Of a DNA stretch of 64,000 nt, positions 14,855 through 23,595 are shown piece by piece (within the stretch, counting starts at the first letter, position 1; every line of letters begins with the position of its first letter). The notes under the pieces are model-generated. The model saw nothing but the letters and a program-made list of their open reading frames with translations, was not told the origin of the DNA and ran no database searches. The position numbers and the translations under genes were made by a program. Source of the stretch: an uncultured Oscillospiraceae bacterium (GTDB taxonomy: Bacteria > Bacillota > Clostridia > Oscillospirales > Oscillospiraceae); NCBI GenBank assembly GCA_934589705.1, contig CAKTOH010000002.1, forward strand, positions 1-64,000. The letters run 5' to 3'.

Positions 14855-15083
14855 ATTTTCGGGATATTTTTTGTATTATGTTAACTTTTTAAGAAATTAT
14901 GTAAACGCCTTGGCTCACGTTCTGTCCATTTCTCCTGCCGGGCATCCAAGCCGGCGAGAAGCCGAAGAATTGGCAAAGCTTCCCGGTTTTGCCGGAGACT
15001 GTAGCATTTTTCACCAAAAAATTTCAGCTTTCTTTGGGAAAAACGTCATTTGCTTTTTCCCCCATTTTTTTGATAAAATACAA
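14855..15083. other. Intergenic stretch with nothing recognised
   Basis: A+T-rich region between divergent genes. It includes a CCGGGCATCC hairpin near 14938 and a TTGATAAAATACAAT just before the repeat, which might contribute to a promoter for the CarD-like gene. No convincing ORF or RNA gene. Confidence 0.4.
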
Positions 15084-15256
15084 TCATACTGAACTCCAAT
15101 TAAAATCTTTAAAAAAGATTTTAATTGCCTGAAGGGCATGGAGTTCATATGAGACTTGTTTTGTGATTTCTTTCCTTATAAATCACAAAACAGGCAGCGC
15201 CGTCAGGCGATGCCTTCCTGATTAAAATTAAGATTTTAATCAGGAAATAGTATCAG
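15084..15256 (-). repeat. Family-1 multi-hairpin repeat, copy 2 (inverted)
   Basis: Reverse complement of 2162-2334 and 24608-24780, 173 bp, with only a few differences (for example five instead of seven bases in the T-rich loop area and one changed base in the GGCGATGCC hairpin). It lies 33 bases upstream of the CarD-like start codon and so is probably transcribed as part of its leader. Confidence 0.9.
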
Positions 15257-15289
15257 AACAAAACTACAGGAAGGGTAGGTGTTGAAAAC

Positions 15290-15775
15290 ATGCCTCAGGA
15301 AGGCAGCTTTATCAGCTATTGCGGCCACGGCGTATGCCGGATCGACGGCCTGCGGAAAATGAATTTCGGTAAGGGTGAACAGGATTACCTGGTGATTGCG
15401 CCGCTCAGTGAAAACGGTGCCACCATTTATCTGTCCGCCGACAATCCAAAAATCCAGACAAAAATCCGCCCGGTGCTGACCAAGGCGGAAATCGATTCCG
15501 TTCTCGCCGGGATCCGGTCGGAACGGATGACCTGGATTGAGGATCGGAAGGCACGGGTGGCCCGGTTCCAGCAGATTCTTTCCCAGTCCGAGCCAAGAAG
15601 TCTGCTTCTGATGGCATTTTGCCTCCAGGCCCGCCGGGAGGAAAAGGGGCTGCCCTCCAGCGAGCTGGACATTCTTCACAAGGCCCAGAATATCATTGAG
15701 CAGGAATTTTCCTTCGCTCTGGAGCTTCCCAAGCAGGAGATCCGGCAATATATTCATGATCGGATGCAGGAGTAA
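15290..15775 (+). CDS. CarD/CdnL-like RNA polymerase-binding regulator
   Basis: 161 residues. The N-terminal 60 residues have the Tudor-like RNA polymerase-interacting fold of CarD_TRCF proteins (GSFISYCGHGVCRIDGL, then YLVIAPLSENGATIYLS, then residues around the Asn-Pro turn), and residues 70-160 form the helical DNA-contacting domain. CarD proteins bind the beta subunit and stabilise open complexes at promoters. Usual length is 155-165. The ribosome binding site is weak or distant (AGGAAGG about 17 bases upstream), and the leader contains a family-1 repeat. Monocistronic, with a strong terminator. Confidence 0.82.
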   Translation: MPQEGSFISYCGHGVCRIDGLRKMNFGKGEQDYLVIAPLSENGATIYLSADNPKIQTKIRPVLTKAEIDSVLAGIRSERMTWIEDRKARVARFQQILSQSEPRSLLLMAFCLQARREEKGLPSSELDILHKAQNIIEQEFSFALELPKQEIRQYIHDRMQE

Positions 15776-15791
15776 GGGGAAAAGAACAGTA

Positions 15792-15833
15792 TCACCACAC
15801 AATTCGAGGAATTGTGTGGTGATTTTTGTTTTC
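15792..15833 (+). terminator. Terminator of the CarD-like gene
   Basis: ATCACCACACAATT pairs perfectly with AATTGTGTGGTGAT (14 bp, 5-base loop), followed by TTTTGTTTT. Confidence 0.95.
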
Positions 15834-15909
15834 AAAGAAGGACTTTGAACAGAGGGTAATACGCATTGCCTAAAAGTGAAAGAGAGTTCTTTTTACCCTA
15901 CCCCTTCAT

Positions 15910-16068
15910 AAAGGTTTCGGTGCTGGTCCCTCCGGGGGCAATGTTCTTGTTTCGGCAAGAACATTGAGAAGAAGCCGACTTAAGGGGCGCTGCCGAACAG
16001 CCGCCCCCTTAAGAATCCCCCGGCCGCTCCGCCGGTAGCGCGTCAGAATCTTTCGGGTTGCTATGGGG
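15910..16068 (+). repeat. Family-3 hairpin repeat, copy 2
   Basis: About 160 bp matching 6053-6213: same AATGTTCTTG/CAAGAACATT, CTTAAGGGGCG/CGCCCCCTTAAG and CCGGC/GCCGG hairpins and the same GTTGCTATGGG end. It ends about 35 bases from the stop codon of the acetyltransferase. Confidence 0.85.
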
Positions 16069-16103
16069 GTGTATCGGAAGTTCTTGGATATTGGCTACAG
16101 CCC

Positions 16104-16691
16104 TTATCTATCCCAGCTGGTTTTCCGGTCTGCCTCTGTGATGGGGCGGAGGACATGGCAGGGGTTGCCCACCGCAACGCAGTTGCTTGGAATGTCCTTG
16201 ACCACGACGCTTCCGCCGCCGATGACCACATTGCTTCCGATGGTGACCCCGGGCATAACCTGAACCCCAGCACCAATCCATACATTGTCGCCAACCGTAA
16301 TGGAATACGCATATTCCAGCCCCCGGTTCCGACGCTCATAGTCTATTGGATGTCCGGCGGTATGGAAGCCGCAGTCCGGCCCAATGAACACGTTGTCCCC
16401 AAAGATCACCTTGGCTCCATCCAGAATCACCAGGTTGTGATTGGCGTAGAAATTTTCGCCCAGCTCGATATTGTAGCCGTAATCGCACCAGAAGGGAGCC
16501 GTAAGGATAAAATTCTCTCCGGTTTTGCCGAGAAGCTTCTTCAGGACTTCCTGCTGACCCAACCTGTCTGAGGGGCGAAGCTGGTTGTATTGATGGCAGA
16601 GATCTTTCGCCTTGTCTCTTTCTTCCAGCAGAGTCTGGTCGTAGTTTGCGTCATAGAGCATCTGAGCGCACATTTTTTCTTTTTCTGTCAC
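16104..16691 (-). CDS. Sugar O-acetyltransferase, LacA/NodL/maltose acetyltransferase type
   Basis: 195 residues. An N-terminal helical maltose-acetyltransferase domain (EKMCAQMLYDANYDQTL, about 5-60) precedes a left-handed beta-helix of hexapeptide repeats (about 75-185) with the catalytic His in GFHTAGHPID near residue 115 and the acetyl-CoA loop near GSNVVIGGGSVVVKDIPSN. It transfers acetyl from acetyl-CoA to a sugar hydroxyl. It starts 24 bases after pepD with no terminator between, so the two are probably co-transcribed, although no shared pathway is obvious. Confidence 0.92.
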   Translation of the reverse strand: MTEKEKMCAQMLYDANYDQTLLEERDKAKDLCHQYNQLRPSDRLGQQEVLKKLLGKTGENFILTAPFWCDYGYNIELGENFYANHNLVILDGAKVIFGDNVFIGPDCGFHTAGHPIDYERRNRGLEYAYSITVGDNVWIGAGVQVMPGVTIGSNVVIGGGSVVVKDIPSNCVAVGNPCHVLRPITEADRKTSWDR

Positions 16692-16715
16692 CGTTTTCGT
16701 TCCTTCCGCACAAAT

Positions 16716-18158
16716 TTAAAGAGCTTTCAGAACTTCCAGCAGGAAGCGCCAGGTGCGCTGGACGGAGGCGATGTCCAGCCGCTCCCGGCTGGTATGGATA
16801 TCCAGAATGTCCGGGCCGATGGACACGCAGTCAAGGCCACTTAGCCGCTCACTGAACAGACCGCACTCCAGGCCAGCGTGGATGGCCTCCACCCGGGGAT
16901 CGCGATCGAACAGCTCCCGGTAAATGGGCACCATGGTGTCCCGGAGGTGAGATTCCTTCCGGTACTCCCAGGCAGGGTACTCCCCGTCCTGGCTGTAGGT
17001 GCCGTCCAGCATTCCGGCAAGAGCGCGCAGCTGCTCCAAAAGCTCCTTCTTCTCCGCGTTCACGCTGCTGCGCACGGAAAAGGTGGCGGTAAACCGGTCG
17101 CCCAGCTTGGCAATGCCCAGGTTCAGGCTGGTCTGCACGAGACCGGGAATGTCCGCGCTCCACTTCTGCACCCCATTGGGGGCGGAGCACAGGAGGCTGA
17201 TGACCTTAGCGGTAGATTCCGTGGTCAGGCTGTTGCCCCCCAGAGCGTCCACGTCGAAGGCCTGAATGAGTGCCTCCGGCTCGTCATATTCCGCCCGGAT
17301 CTCCTCCTGGAGGGTCTGGGCAATCTCGTTGATCCGCTCCAGGTGAATACCCATGGCAACTAAGTTAGCCTGGCAGGAACGGGGAATGGCATTGCCCTTG
17401 GAGCCGCCAGCGTAGGAGGTCAGGCACAGGGGCATAAGCTTCTGGATCCGGCTCAGGAATTCCCCCATGACCTTGTTGGCGTTGGCACGCTTCCGGTGAA
17501 TGTCCGCTCCGGAGTGGCCGCCCTGAAGGCCGTCCACGCTGAGCCGGATGCAGGGGCCGTAAACCGCCCGCCGCTCTACCGGCAGGGTGATGGTGGCTGT
17601 GCAGCCGCCGGCGCAGGAAACGGTGAAAATACCCTCGGCCTCGGAGTCCAGATTGATCATGGTTCTGCCCTGGAGCACGGACATATCCATAGCGTCCGCC
17701 CCCAGAAGTCCGATCTCCTCCTCGGTGGTGCACACCAGCTCCACGGGAGGATGGGGTATGGTCGGGTCTGCCAGCAGAGCCAGACCCATGGCAATGGCGA
17801 TTCCGTCGTCACCGCCCAGGGTGGTGCCCTTGGCGAAAACAAACTGATCGTCGTGGGTCACATCCAGGCCCTGGGTGGCCATGTCAATGGGGCAGTCCGA
17901 ATCCTTCTCGCAGACCATGTCCAGATGACCCTGCAAAATCACGGTGGGATGGTTTTCAAGTCCGCAGGTGCCGGGGCCATAGACAATCACATTGTTCATT
18001 TCATCCTGGACATACCGCAGGCCATGGGACTTGGCAAAGTCCACCACATAATCCGACAGGGCCTTTGTATTCCGGGAGCCATGGGGAATGGCACAGATTT
18101 CCTCAAAATAACCGAAAACGGACCCGGGCTCCAGACCCGCCAATTTCTTCGTTTCCAT
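16716..18158 (-). CDS. pepD: Aminoacyl-histidine dipeptidase (peptidase D, M20 family)
   Basis: 480 residues, the usual PepD length. It carries the M20 metal-site motifs GHLDMV (about 80) and TLGGDDGIA (about 118) and the catalytic TTEEEIGLLGA (about 146), then a lid domain (about 190-400) and a C-terminal His ligand region (AIHAGLECGLF, about 432). PepD is a di-zinc cytosolic enzyme that cleaves Xaa-His and other dipeptides. First gene of a probable two-gene unit; the site is AAAGGAGCGAG. Confidence 0.94.
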   Translation of the reverse strand: METKKLAGLEPGSVFGYFEEICAIPHGSRNTKALSDYVVDFAKSHGLRYVQDEMNNVIVYGPGTCGLENHPTVILQGHLDMVCEKDSDCPIDMATQGLDVTHDDQFVFAKGTTLGGDDGIAIAMGLALLADPTIPHPPVELVCTTEEEIGLLGADAMDMSVLQGRTMINLDSEAEGIFTVSCAGGCTATITLPVERRAVYGPCIRLSVDGLQGGHSGADIHRKRANANKVMGEFLSRIQKLMPLCLTSYAGGSKGNAIPRSCQANLVAMGIHLERINEIAQTLQEEIRAEYDEPEALIQAFDVDALGGNSLTTESTAKVISLLCSAPNGVQKWSADIPGLVQTSLNLGIAKLGDRFTATFSVRSSVNAEKKELLEQLRALAGMLDGTYSQDGEYPAWEYRKESHLRDTMVPIYRELFDRDPRVEAIHAGLECGLFSERLSGLDCVSIGPDILDIHTSRERLDIASVQRTWRFLLEVLKAL

Positions 18159-18273
18159 AATTCTCGCTCCTTTTCATTTACTTTACTGCTCTATCCTATC
18201 ACAGGATTATGAATAAGTCTACCGAAAATCCGAAAGGGCTTTGGACGGCTTTTCGTCAAAGGCTGCCGAAGGC

Positions 18274-18987
18274 TCAGGGAGCCAGCAGAAATGCCTTCAA
18301 TTTGTCCAAATCGTTATTGAGAATCAACTCGTCCGGTACGCCGATTTCCTCCACCAGAGCCTGAGCCATGGTAAAATCTCCCACATAGGACGGATCGTGG
18401 GCATCGGTGTTGATAATAATGGGTACGCCCATTTGCGCGCACAGAGGCAGCATCTCGTGGTAGTTTTTCACGCAGCCCGGGCGGAGCTTGGGCTTGCGCA
18501 GGGAGCTGTTGTTCAGCTCCAAGGCCTTGCCCAAGGCCTTGGCACCGGCAACCAGAGCGGGATAATCCACCGGGTAGGTGTCGCAGTCCGGATGGGAGAT
18601 GAACTTCACCTTGCCGATGGCCAGACAGGACAGGATGTTGTCCGTATTCTTCACCTTGCCCGCGTCCTCATAGCACAGGCCGTGAATGCCCGCAATGGCG
18701 TAGTCCAGGCATTTCAGATGCCGGGCATCCAGGCCAACGGTACCGTCATTCAGCACGTTCACCTCGCTGCCGTAGAGCATTTCCACGCCGTACAGCTCCC
18801 GGGGAGCGTCGATCAGGTTCCGGAAGTAGATGGGCTGCACCGTACCGGGGATGCCGGGGCCGTGTTCGGTAACGCCGATGGCCAACAGCTTTTTCTCCGA
18901 GGCGGCAAAAGCCAGCTCCCGGATGGTGCCGAAGGCATGACCGCTCATGACGGAGTGCATGTGTAAATCCGCAATCAATGGTTTCAT
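18274..18987 (-). CDS. PHP-domain metal-dependent phosphoesterase, YcdX-like
   Basis: 237 residues. PHP motifs are all visible: DLHMHS at residue 7, GVTEHGPG near 39, GSEVNVLNDG near 73, ISHPDCD near 118 and INTDAHDPS near 195. This pattern places a metal cluster in a TIM-like barrel as in E. coli YcdX and related phosphatases. The physiological substrate is unknown. The family-2 repeat at 19031-19251 lies just upstream. Confidence 0.9.
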   Translation of the reverse strand: MKPLIADLHMHSVMSGHAFGTIRELAFAASEKKLLAIGVTEHGPGIPGTVQPIYFRNLIDAPRELYGVEMLYGSEVNVLNDGTVGLDARHLKCLDYAIAGIHGLCYEDAGKVKNTDNILSCLAIGKVKFISHPDCDTYPVDYPALVAGAKALGKALELNNSSLRKPKLRPGCVKNYHEMLPLCAQMGVPIIINTDAHDPSYVGDFTMAQALVEEIGVPDELILNNDLDKLKAFLLAP

Positions 18988-19030
18988 AAATATCTGTCCT
19001 CTCTAAGAAAACGTGGAATAGAATTCATCT

Positions 19031-19251
19031 GGGAAGCTCTGAGGAAATCGGCAAGAGCTGGGAGCGAGAGATTTTTCGCTAGCCGAAGGTTCCGAAAGCG
19101 GAGGAATACTTTGTGTACCCGCAAGGGGTATGCCGCATCCGTAAGCCAGCTTGCGCTGGCAACGGCTGCGCTATATTTCCCGCTTTCGGAACCGCACGGA
19201 TAGCGGAAAAGATCCGCTATCCAGCCGCAGACGATTTTCTCAGAGTTTCCC
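19031..19251 (+). repeat. Family-2 palindromic repeat, long copy
   Basis: 221 bp bounded by GGGAAGCTCTGA and CTCAGAGTTTCCC. The arms contain GGTTCCGAAAGCGG and CCGCTTTCGGAACC, so the whole element folds as one long hairpin. Compared with the copies at 60375 and 61815 it has an extra segment of about 58 bases at the tip (from about 19119), itself containing GCCAGCTTGCGCTGGC. It lies between secG's terminator and the PHP gene. Confidence 0.9.
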
Positions 19252-19254
19252 TTA

Positions 19255-19290
19255 AAAAGTAAAAGACCACGGAAATGCTTCCGTGGTCTT
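19255..19290 (-). terminator. Terminator of secG
   Basis: Minus-strand stem AAGACCACGGAA/TTCCGTGGTCTT (12 bp, 4-base loop) followed by TTTACTTTTT. Confidence 0.9.
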
Positions 19291-19302
19291 GTCGGCAGTT
19301 CA

Positions 19303-19539
19303 TTACACCAGGCTCAGAGCCAGGGTCAGCAGAACCCACACCAGAGCGATCCACTTGGTCAAGGACGCCAGCTTGGCATCCAGATTGCCCTGCTTATTCT
19401 TGCTCAGGTAAGTCTCGGAAGCACCGGTCAGCGCGCTGGACAGGCCAGCCTCCTTGCCGGACTGCAGCAGTACAACCACGATCAGCGCGATGGAGCAGAT
19501 TGCCTCAATCACGATCAGAACCGTTTTCAAAGTCCCCAT
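19303..19539 (-). CDS. secG: Preprotein translocase subunit SecG
   Basis: 78 residues from the ATG at 19539, preceded by GGAAGGAGG. Two membrane helices (about 5-24 and 56-76) are separated by the conserved cytoplasmic loop with LLQSGKEAGLSSALTGAS. SecG is the third subunit of the SecYEG channel and stimulates SecA-driven export. It has its own promoter and terminator. Upstream codons in frame give a basic non-conserved extension and are rejected. Confidence 0.95.
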   Translation of the reverse strand: MGTLKTVLIVIEAICSIALIVVVLLQSGKEAGLSSALTGASETYLSKNKQGNLDAKLASLTKWIALVWVLLTLALSLV

Positions 19540-19627
19540 TGTCAGTAACCTCCTTCCGCTTCGAACTTGCGGAACACGCAAAGGGAAATGGCTCAAAAAA
19601 TATTGTGAGCCTTATAATAGCCAATAC

Positions 19628-19656
19628 AGTATAGCACAAGAGAAAGCAAATAGCAA
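19628..19656 (-). promoter_or_regulatory. Promoter of secG
   Basis: Minus-strand TTGCTA (19651-19656), 17-base spacer, TATACT (19628-19633). A GGCTCA/TGAGCC hairpin follows in the leader. Confidence 0.8.
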
Positions 19657-19678
19657 GGGGAAATTCGTAGGTTTTTGA

Positions 19679-20803
19679 TTATTTCTGTACCCAGTTGCCG
19701 GTGGCAAGGCAGTTCAGGTAGCTTTCGATGAAGGGATCCAGGGCGCCGTCCATAACGGCATTCACATTGGAGGTCTCACAGCCGGTGCGGGTGTCCTTCA
19801 CCAGGGTGTAGGGCATGAACACATAGTTGCGGATCTGGCTGCCCCACTCGATCTTCTGCTGAACGCCCTTGATATCGTTGATGTTCGCCAGGTGCTCCCG
19901 CTCCCGGATCTCCACCAGCTTGGAGCGGAGCATCCGCAGACAGGTCTCCTTGTTCTGGAACTGGCTCCGCTCGGTCTGGCAGGAAACCACAATGCCGGAC
20001 TTGTGAATCAGTCGGACGGCGGAGGAAGTCTTGTTGACCTTCTGGCCGCCGGCACCGGAGGAGCGGTAAACCTGCATTTCGTAATCCTCGGGGCGAATCT
20101 CGAAATCCTCGGACGCATCCTCGATTTCCGGGATCACCTCCACCGCGGAGAAGGAGGTCTGGCGGCGGGCGTTGGCGTCAAAGGGAGATACCCGAACCAG
20201 CCGGTGAACGCCGTTCTCCCCCTTCAAAAAGCCGTAGGCATTCTCGCCGGTGACCATAATGGAGGCGGACTTAATACCGGCCTCGTCACCCTCCTGGTAG
20301 TCCAGCAGCTGGTACTGGAAGCCGTGGCGCTCCGCCCAGCGGGTATACATCCGGTAGAGCATCTGGCACCAGTCCTGAGCCTCGGTGCCGCCGGCACCGG
20401 CCTGGAAGCTCATAATGGCGTTGTTCCTGTCATACTTGCCGGTGAGCAGAGTCTCCAGGCGGCAGGCCTCCATCTCCTGGGTCAGGGTCTCGAACCCCTC
20501 CTTCAGCTCCTCCAGCATGGAGTCGTCGTCCTCCTCCTGGGCCATCTCGCAGATGGTCATCAGGTCGTCCCAGGCAGACAGCATTTTCTCGTACCGCTCG
20601 ATCTTGGTTTCCGTCTGCCGGGTCTTCACCACGACTTTCTGGCTTTTCTCCGGGTCGTCCCAGAAGCCGGGAGCCTCCTGCATGGCATGAAGCCGCTCCA
20701 GCTCGTTTTTCAGTCCCTCCACGTTCAGGGAGTCTGCCAGACCCTCCAGGGCCGGGCGGCAATCGTTCAATTTCTGCTTGTAAGCATCAAATTCAATATT
20801 CAT
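19679..20803 (-). CDS. prfB: Peptide chain release factor 2
   Basis: 374 residues, full length for RF2. The stop-codon recognition tripeptide SPF (in RVSPFDANARR, about 207) is that of RF2 (UGA/UAA), and the catalytic GGQ is in SSGAGGQKVN (about 252). It releases finished protein from the ribosome. The gene is open from the first ATG: the programmed +1 frameshift at an internal TGA found in most prfB genes is absent, so RF2 here is not autoregulated in that way. The ribosome binding site is weak. Promoter at 20842-20869. Confidence 0.96.
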   Translation of the reverse strand: MNIEFDAYKQKLNDCRPALEGLADSLNVEGLKNELERLHAMQEAPGFWDDPEKSQKVVVKTRQTETKIERYEKMLSAWDDLMTICEMAQEEDDDSMLEELKEGFETLTQEMEACRLETLLTGKYDRNNAIMSFQAGAGGTEAQDWCQMLYRMYTRWAERHGFQYQLLDYQEGDEAGIKSASIMVTGENAYGFLKGENGVHRLVRVSPFDANARRQTSFSAVEVIPEIEDASEDFEIRPEDYEMQVYRSSGAGGQKVNKTSSAVRLIHKSGIVVSCQTERSQFQNKETCLRMLRSKLVEIREREHLANINDIKGVQQKIEWGSQIRNYVFMPYTLVKDTRTGCETSNVNAVMDGALDPFIESYLNCLATGNWVQK

Positions 20804-20841
20804 AAACCATACGCTCTCATTTCGTCAAATTACCGAATCCT

Positions 20842-20869
20842 AGTATACCAAAAAAGTCCATGATTGCAA
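20842..20869 (-). promoter_or_regulatory. Promoter of prfB
   Basis: Minus-strand TTGCAA (20864-20869), 16-base spacer, TATACT (20842-20847). Confidence 0.75.
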
Positions 20870-20892
20870 GCATTTTTTCTTGGCGAAAACCA

Positions 20893-21864
20893 TCAGGGGA
20901 AGAAATTCTCAATATCGGCGGTCTTCCGGCGGGACTGGCAGTCCGCAAGGAGGGTATCCGTGGAGGCGGTGAGCAGGCGTAGAAGGCCCTTCCAGAGGTA
21001 TCGGGGCGGGAACCGGTTGCCGAAGCGGCAGAGGTATTCCCGCAGTCCCGATTTTAAGGCTTTCAGGCTTCTTTCCGTGCTCCCGGGGTTGCACGACAGA
21101 TACCAGAGGACATCTAAATAGTTTTCGTCAAATGCCCGGGATAGTTGAGGAACACTCGTGCGAACCTTCTGCCGCCGCTTGGCAATGCTGTCCAGGCAGT
21201 CCAGAATGCGCTGCTCCGCGGATTCCGGGGAGGCCATGACGCTGGAGGCCCGCTTGCGGTAGTTGTAAATTACCTGATCGGTGCAAACAACCTTTCTAGG
21301 CTGCAAAAAGCCCTGGTAGGTAAAATACTCATCGTCGATTTTATGGCCTTCCTCAAAGAAGACCCCGTCGAAAATTTCCCGGCGGTAGAGCTTGTTCCAC
21401 AGCAGGGCGCAGGAAAAGTCCTTGGGAAACCGGAGAAGGTAGTCGAAGCCCTCCAGGGTTTCCGGTTTCAGGGGTCGGACTTCCCTCCGGCTCCGGTAGA
21501 CCTCCTGAAAGGCTCCCTGAACGGCATCCGCCTGGGCTTCCTCCAGAGTTTTTACCAGGAAGCCGTACACATCCGGTTCCAGATAGTCGTCGCTGTCCAC
21601 AAAGCTCAGGTATTTCCCGGAGGCTGCCCGGAGACCGGCGTTTTTGGCTGCGGCGGCACCGCCGTTTTTCTGGTGAATCACCTGAATTCTGGAATCCCGG
21701 GCGGCAAACCGGTCGCAAATTACGCCGGAATCGTCCGTGGAACCGTCATCAATGAGAAGCACCTGCAAATCCTCATAGTCCTGATTCAGAATGCTCTCCA
21801 GGCACTGGGGAAGGTAGGAAGCCACGTTGTAGACGGGGACGATCACGGAAATGGTTTTATTCAC
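20893..21864 (-). CDS. Family 2 glycosyltransferase
   Basis: 323 residues from a GTG at 21864 (GGGGAGAGGAG upstream), overlapping the previous gene by 8 bp. GT-A fold: SVIVPVYNV at the start, nucleotide-binding LLIDDGSTDDSG (about 36) and a DxD-type FVDSDDYL (about 88). The C-terminal 100 residues are helical and Arg-rich. It transfers a sugar from a nucleotide donor to the growing glycan on the cytoplasmic face. Last gene of the minus-strand glycan locus; donor and linkage are unknown. Confidence 0.9.
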   Translation of the reverse strand: MNKTISVIVPVYNVASYLPQCLESILNQDYEDLQVLLIDDGSTDDSGVICDRFAARDSRIQVIHQKNGGAAAAKNAGLRAASGKYLSFVDSDDYLEPDVYGFLVKTLEEAQADAVQGAFQEVYRSRREVRPLKPETLEGFDYLLRFPKDFSCALLWNKLYRREIFDGVFFEEGHKIDDEYFTYQGFLQPRKVVCTDQVIYNYRKRASSVMASPESAEQRILDCLDSIAKRRQKVRTSVPQLSRAFDENYLDVLWYLSCNPGSTERSLKALKSGLREYLCRFGNRFPPRYLWKGLLRLLTASTDTLLADCQSRRKTADIENFFP

Positions 21865-22825
21865 GGCTCCTCTCCCCTTTCTGCCGATTAAATTTGGAGA
21901 GTAACCACCAGAGAGACTTGCAGGGATAGGCCGCCTCATAAGCCCAGAGATTTTTGGGCGGGAGACAGCCGCAGGACTTTGCCAGCTTCAGTGCTGTGCG
22001 CAGCTTTTTCCGAAGCTCCCGACGGAAGACCTTCGGGGCCTGGGGAATCTGCTCATAGGTACCGTAAAGGTAGCTTTTCACCGCTTTTTCCAGCAATTTC
22101 CCATCATTCCGCTCCTGGGCAAAGGCAACCTGTTCCTCAAAGGCCTCCAGCACATCCAGCCGTTTGGGGCTCCAGGCGGATTTCATGATGCCCGCCGGGT
22201 TCTGATAGTAGGCGTAGAGCACCCGGGGGCTGAAGCCCACCTCCTTCACCTGGTAAATCAGGCGGTAGGTGGTAAATTCGTCTTCGTGGAGCTTGCCCAC
22301 GGGGTAGCGTAGATGCTGAAATAAGGAGCGGTGGTAGAGCTTGTTCCAGGCCGTGGCAGTGCTGCCGTTGTGGAAGCCGCCGCAGTAATAGTCGCCGCTG
22401 GAAAGCTTCTGTACCTCCCCGTCCGGCTGAACCGGGAAATCCTCTCCGGAGGTACGGAAATAATCGCAGGCGCTGAGCTTGCACAGGGTTTTCTCGGCGG
22501 TTTCGTAGAGCACCTTCAAAAAGTCCGGGTGCACCCAGTCGTCGCTGTCCACAAAGGCAATCCACCGGCTGACACTGTTTGCGAAAACCCAGTCAATGCC
22601 GGTATTCCGGGCGGCGGACAGACCGCCGTTTTCCTGGTGAATGACGTGAATCCGGCTGTCCCGAAGGGCGTAGCCATCGCACAAAGCCCCGCAGCTGTCC
22701 GGGGAGCCGTCGTCCACCAGGATCAGCTCAAAATCCCGGTAGGTCTGAGCCAGAATACTCTCCACACAGCGGCTCAGGAAGGCCTCTACCTTGTACACCG
22801 GAACGATCACACTGATGTTCGCCAT
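21857..22825 (-). CDS. Family 2 glycosyltransferase
   Basis: 322 residues, GT-A fold: ISVIVPVYKV, LILVDDGSPDSCG (about 34) and FVDSDDW (about 91). It is a close paralogue of the enzyme at 24761-25744: both share an insertion with a Trp-Val...Ser-x-Trp-Ile pattern before the acidic motif and an EDEF.TYRL and PKRLD..EAF pattern later. It follows the GT32 gene by two bases and overlaps the next by 8 bp, so the three are translationally linked. Confidence 0.9.
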   Translation of the reverse strand: MANISVIVPVYKVEAFLSRCVESILAQTYRDFELILVDDGSPDSCGALCDGYALRDSRIHVIHQENGGLSAARNTGIDWVFANSVSRWIAFVDSDDWVHPDFLKVLYETAEKTLCKLSACDYFRTSGEDFPVQPDGEVQKLSSGDYYCGGFHNGSTATAWNKLYHRSLFQHLRYPVGKLHEDEFTTYRLIYQVKEVGFSPRVLYAYYQNPAGIMKSAWSPKRLDVLEAFEEQVAFAQERNDGKLLEKAVKSYLYGTYEQIPQAPKVFRRELRKKLRTALKLAKSCGCLPPKNLWAYEAAYPCKSLWWLLSKFNRQKGERSRE

Positions 22826-22827
22826 GG

Positions 22828-23595
22828 CTACCTTCCTTTCAGCAGGGCCTTGAGCTTTGTGTAGCCCTTTTCTCCCAGAAGCCGGGTACCGATGGCAACC
22901 CGCCGGGCGCTGCGCCGCTCATATGCCAGACGCCGAGCCTCTTTTTCCAGGTATTCCTGCTCCTGCTGAGTCTGCCAGCTGCCGGAAAACCAGTGGATAC
23001 AGACGGTTTTCCGGGTTTTATGCAGAAGCCGGGTCTCGAACTCCACCGGGCAGAAAACTTCTTTGGGGTAGATGGTAAGACCCGCCACGGTTTGGAGCCG
23101 GTCGTTGCAAATAAGCCCCTTTTCCAGGCACAGGTCTGTGAGAATTTTCACGTTGGTGGTGGTGTTCAGACTGCCGTCCGGGCGGACGAATTGGGCGTTG
23201 TCGTAATAGGCCAGGAATTCCCGGAACAGCGGGAATCCGGCCTCACAGGCAAGCAGCCCGGTCTGCACCCGGTCTGGGGTCTCAAAGCCCGCAAAGGCAG
23301 TGTGCTTGAGATAAGGGGTCAGGGGCTTCAGAAGCTCCACGTCCGTATCCAGGTACACGCCGCCCTGATCGACCAGGGCGCACAGGCGGACATAGTCTGT
23401 TACGAAGGCCCAGCGTCCGGCATCCATTGCCTGTCGGACATACGCCGGAGCTTTGGATAAGCCGAAGTTATTTTCGTTCCATTCGATGATTTTCCAGTCC
23501 GGGCAGAGCTTTTTCCAGCTTTTCAGGCATTTTTCCGCCAGAGGCGGCTTAGGCTTCCCGCCAAACCAGCAATAGTGAATGATCTTCGGAATCAT
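22828..23595 (-). CDS. GT32-type (DXD) glycosyltransferase
   Basis: 255 residues from the ATG at 23595, which overlaps the previous gene's TGA (ATGA). It opens with IPKIIHYCWFGG, the signature of the capsular polysaccharide/mannosyl GT32 group, and carries the metal-binding DTD in GGVYLDTDVELL at about residue 90. A C-terminal basic helix-rich segment ends the protein. The frame stays open far upstream inside the neighbouring gene, but that is a shadow of the other frame. It probably adds a hexose to the ABC-exported glycan. Confidence 0.9.
   Translation of the reverse strand: MIPKIIHYCWFGGKPKPPLAEKCLKSWKKLCPDWKIIEWNENNFGLSKAPAYVRQAMDAGRWAFVTDYVRLCALVDQGGVYLDTDVELLKPLTPYLKHTAFAGFETPDRVQTGLLACEAGFPLFREFLAYYDNAQFVRPDGSLNTTTNVKILTDLCLEKGLICNDRLQTVAGLTIYPKEVFCPVEFETRLLHKTRKTVCIHWFSGSWQTQQEQEYLEKEARRLAYERRSARRVAIGTRLLGEKGYTKLKALLKGR

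Noticed and set aside
14871-15092. 73-codon plus-strand ORF in the intergenic region before the CarD-like gene
   Set aside because: No ribosome binding site, no recognisable domain, and it runs into the family-1 repeat.
20700-20803. Programmed frameshift in prfB
   Set aside because: The reading frame is open through the expected region (LADSLNVEGLKNELERL) without an internal TGA, so no frameshift is needed.
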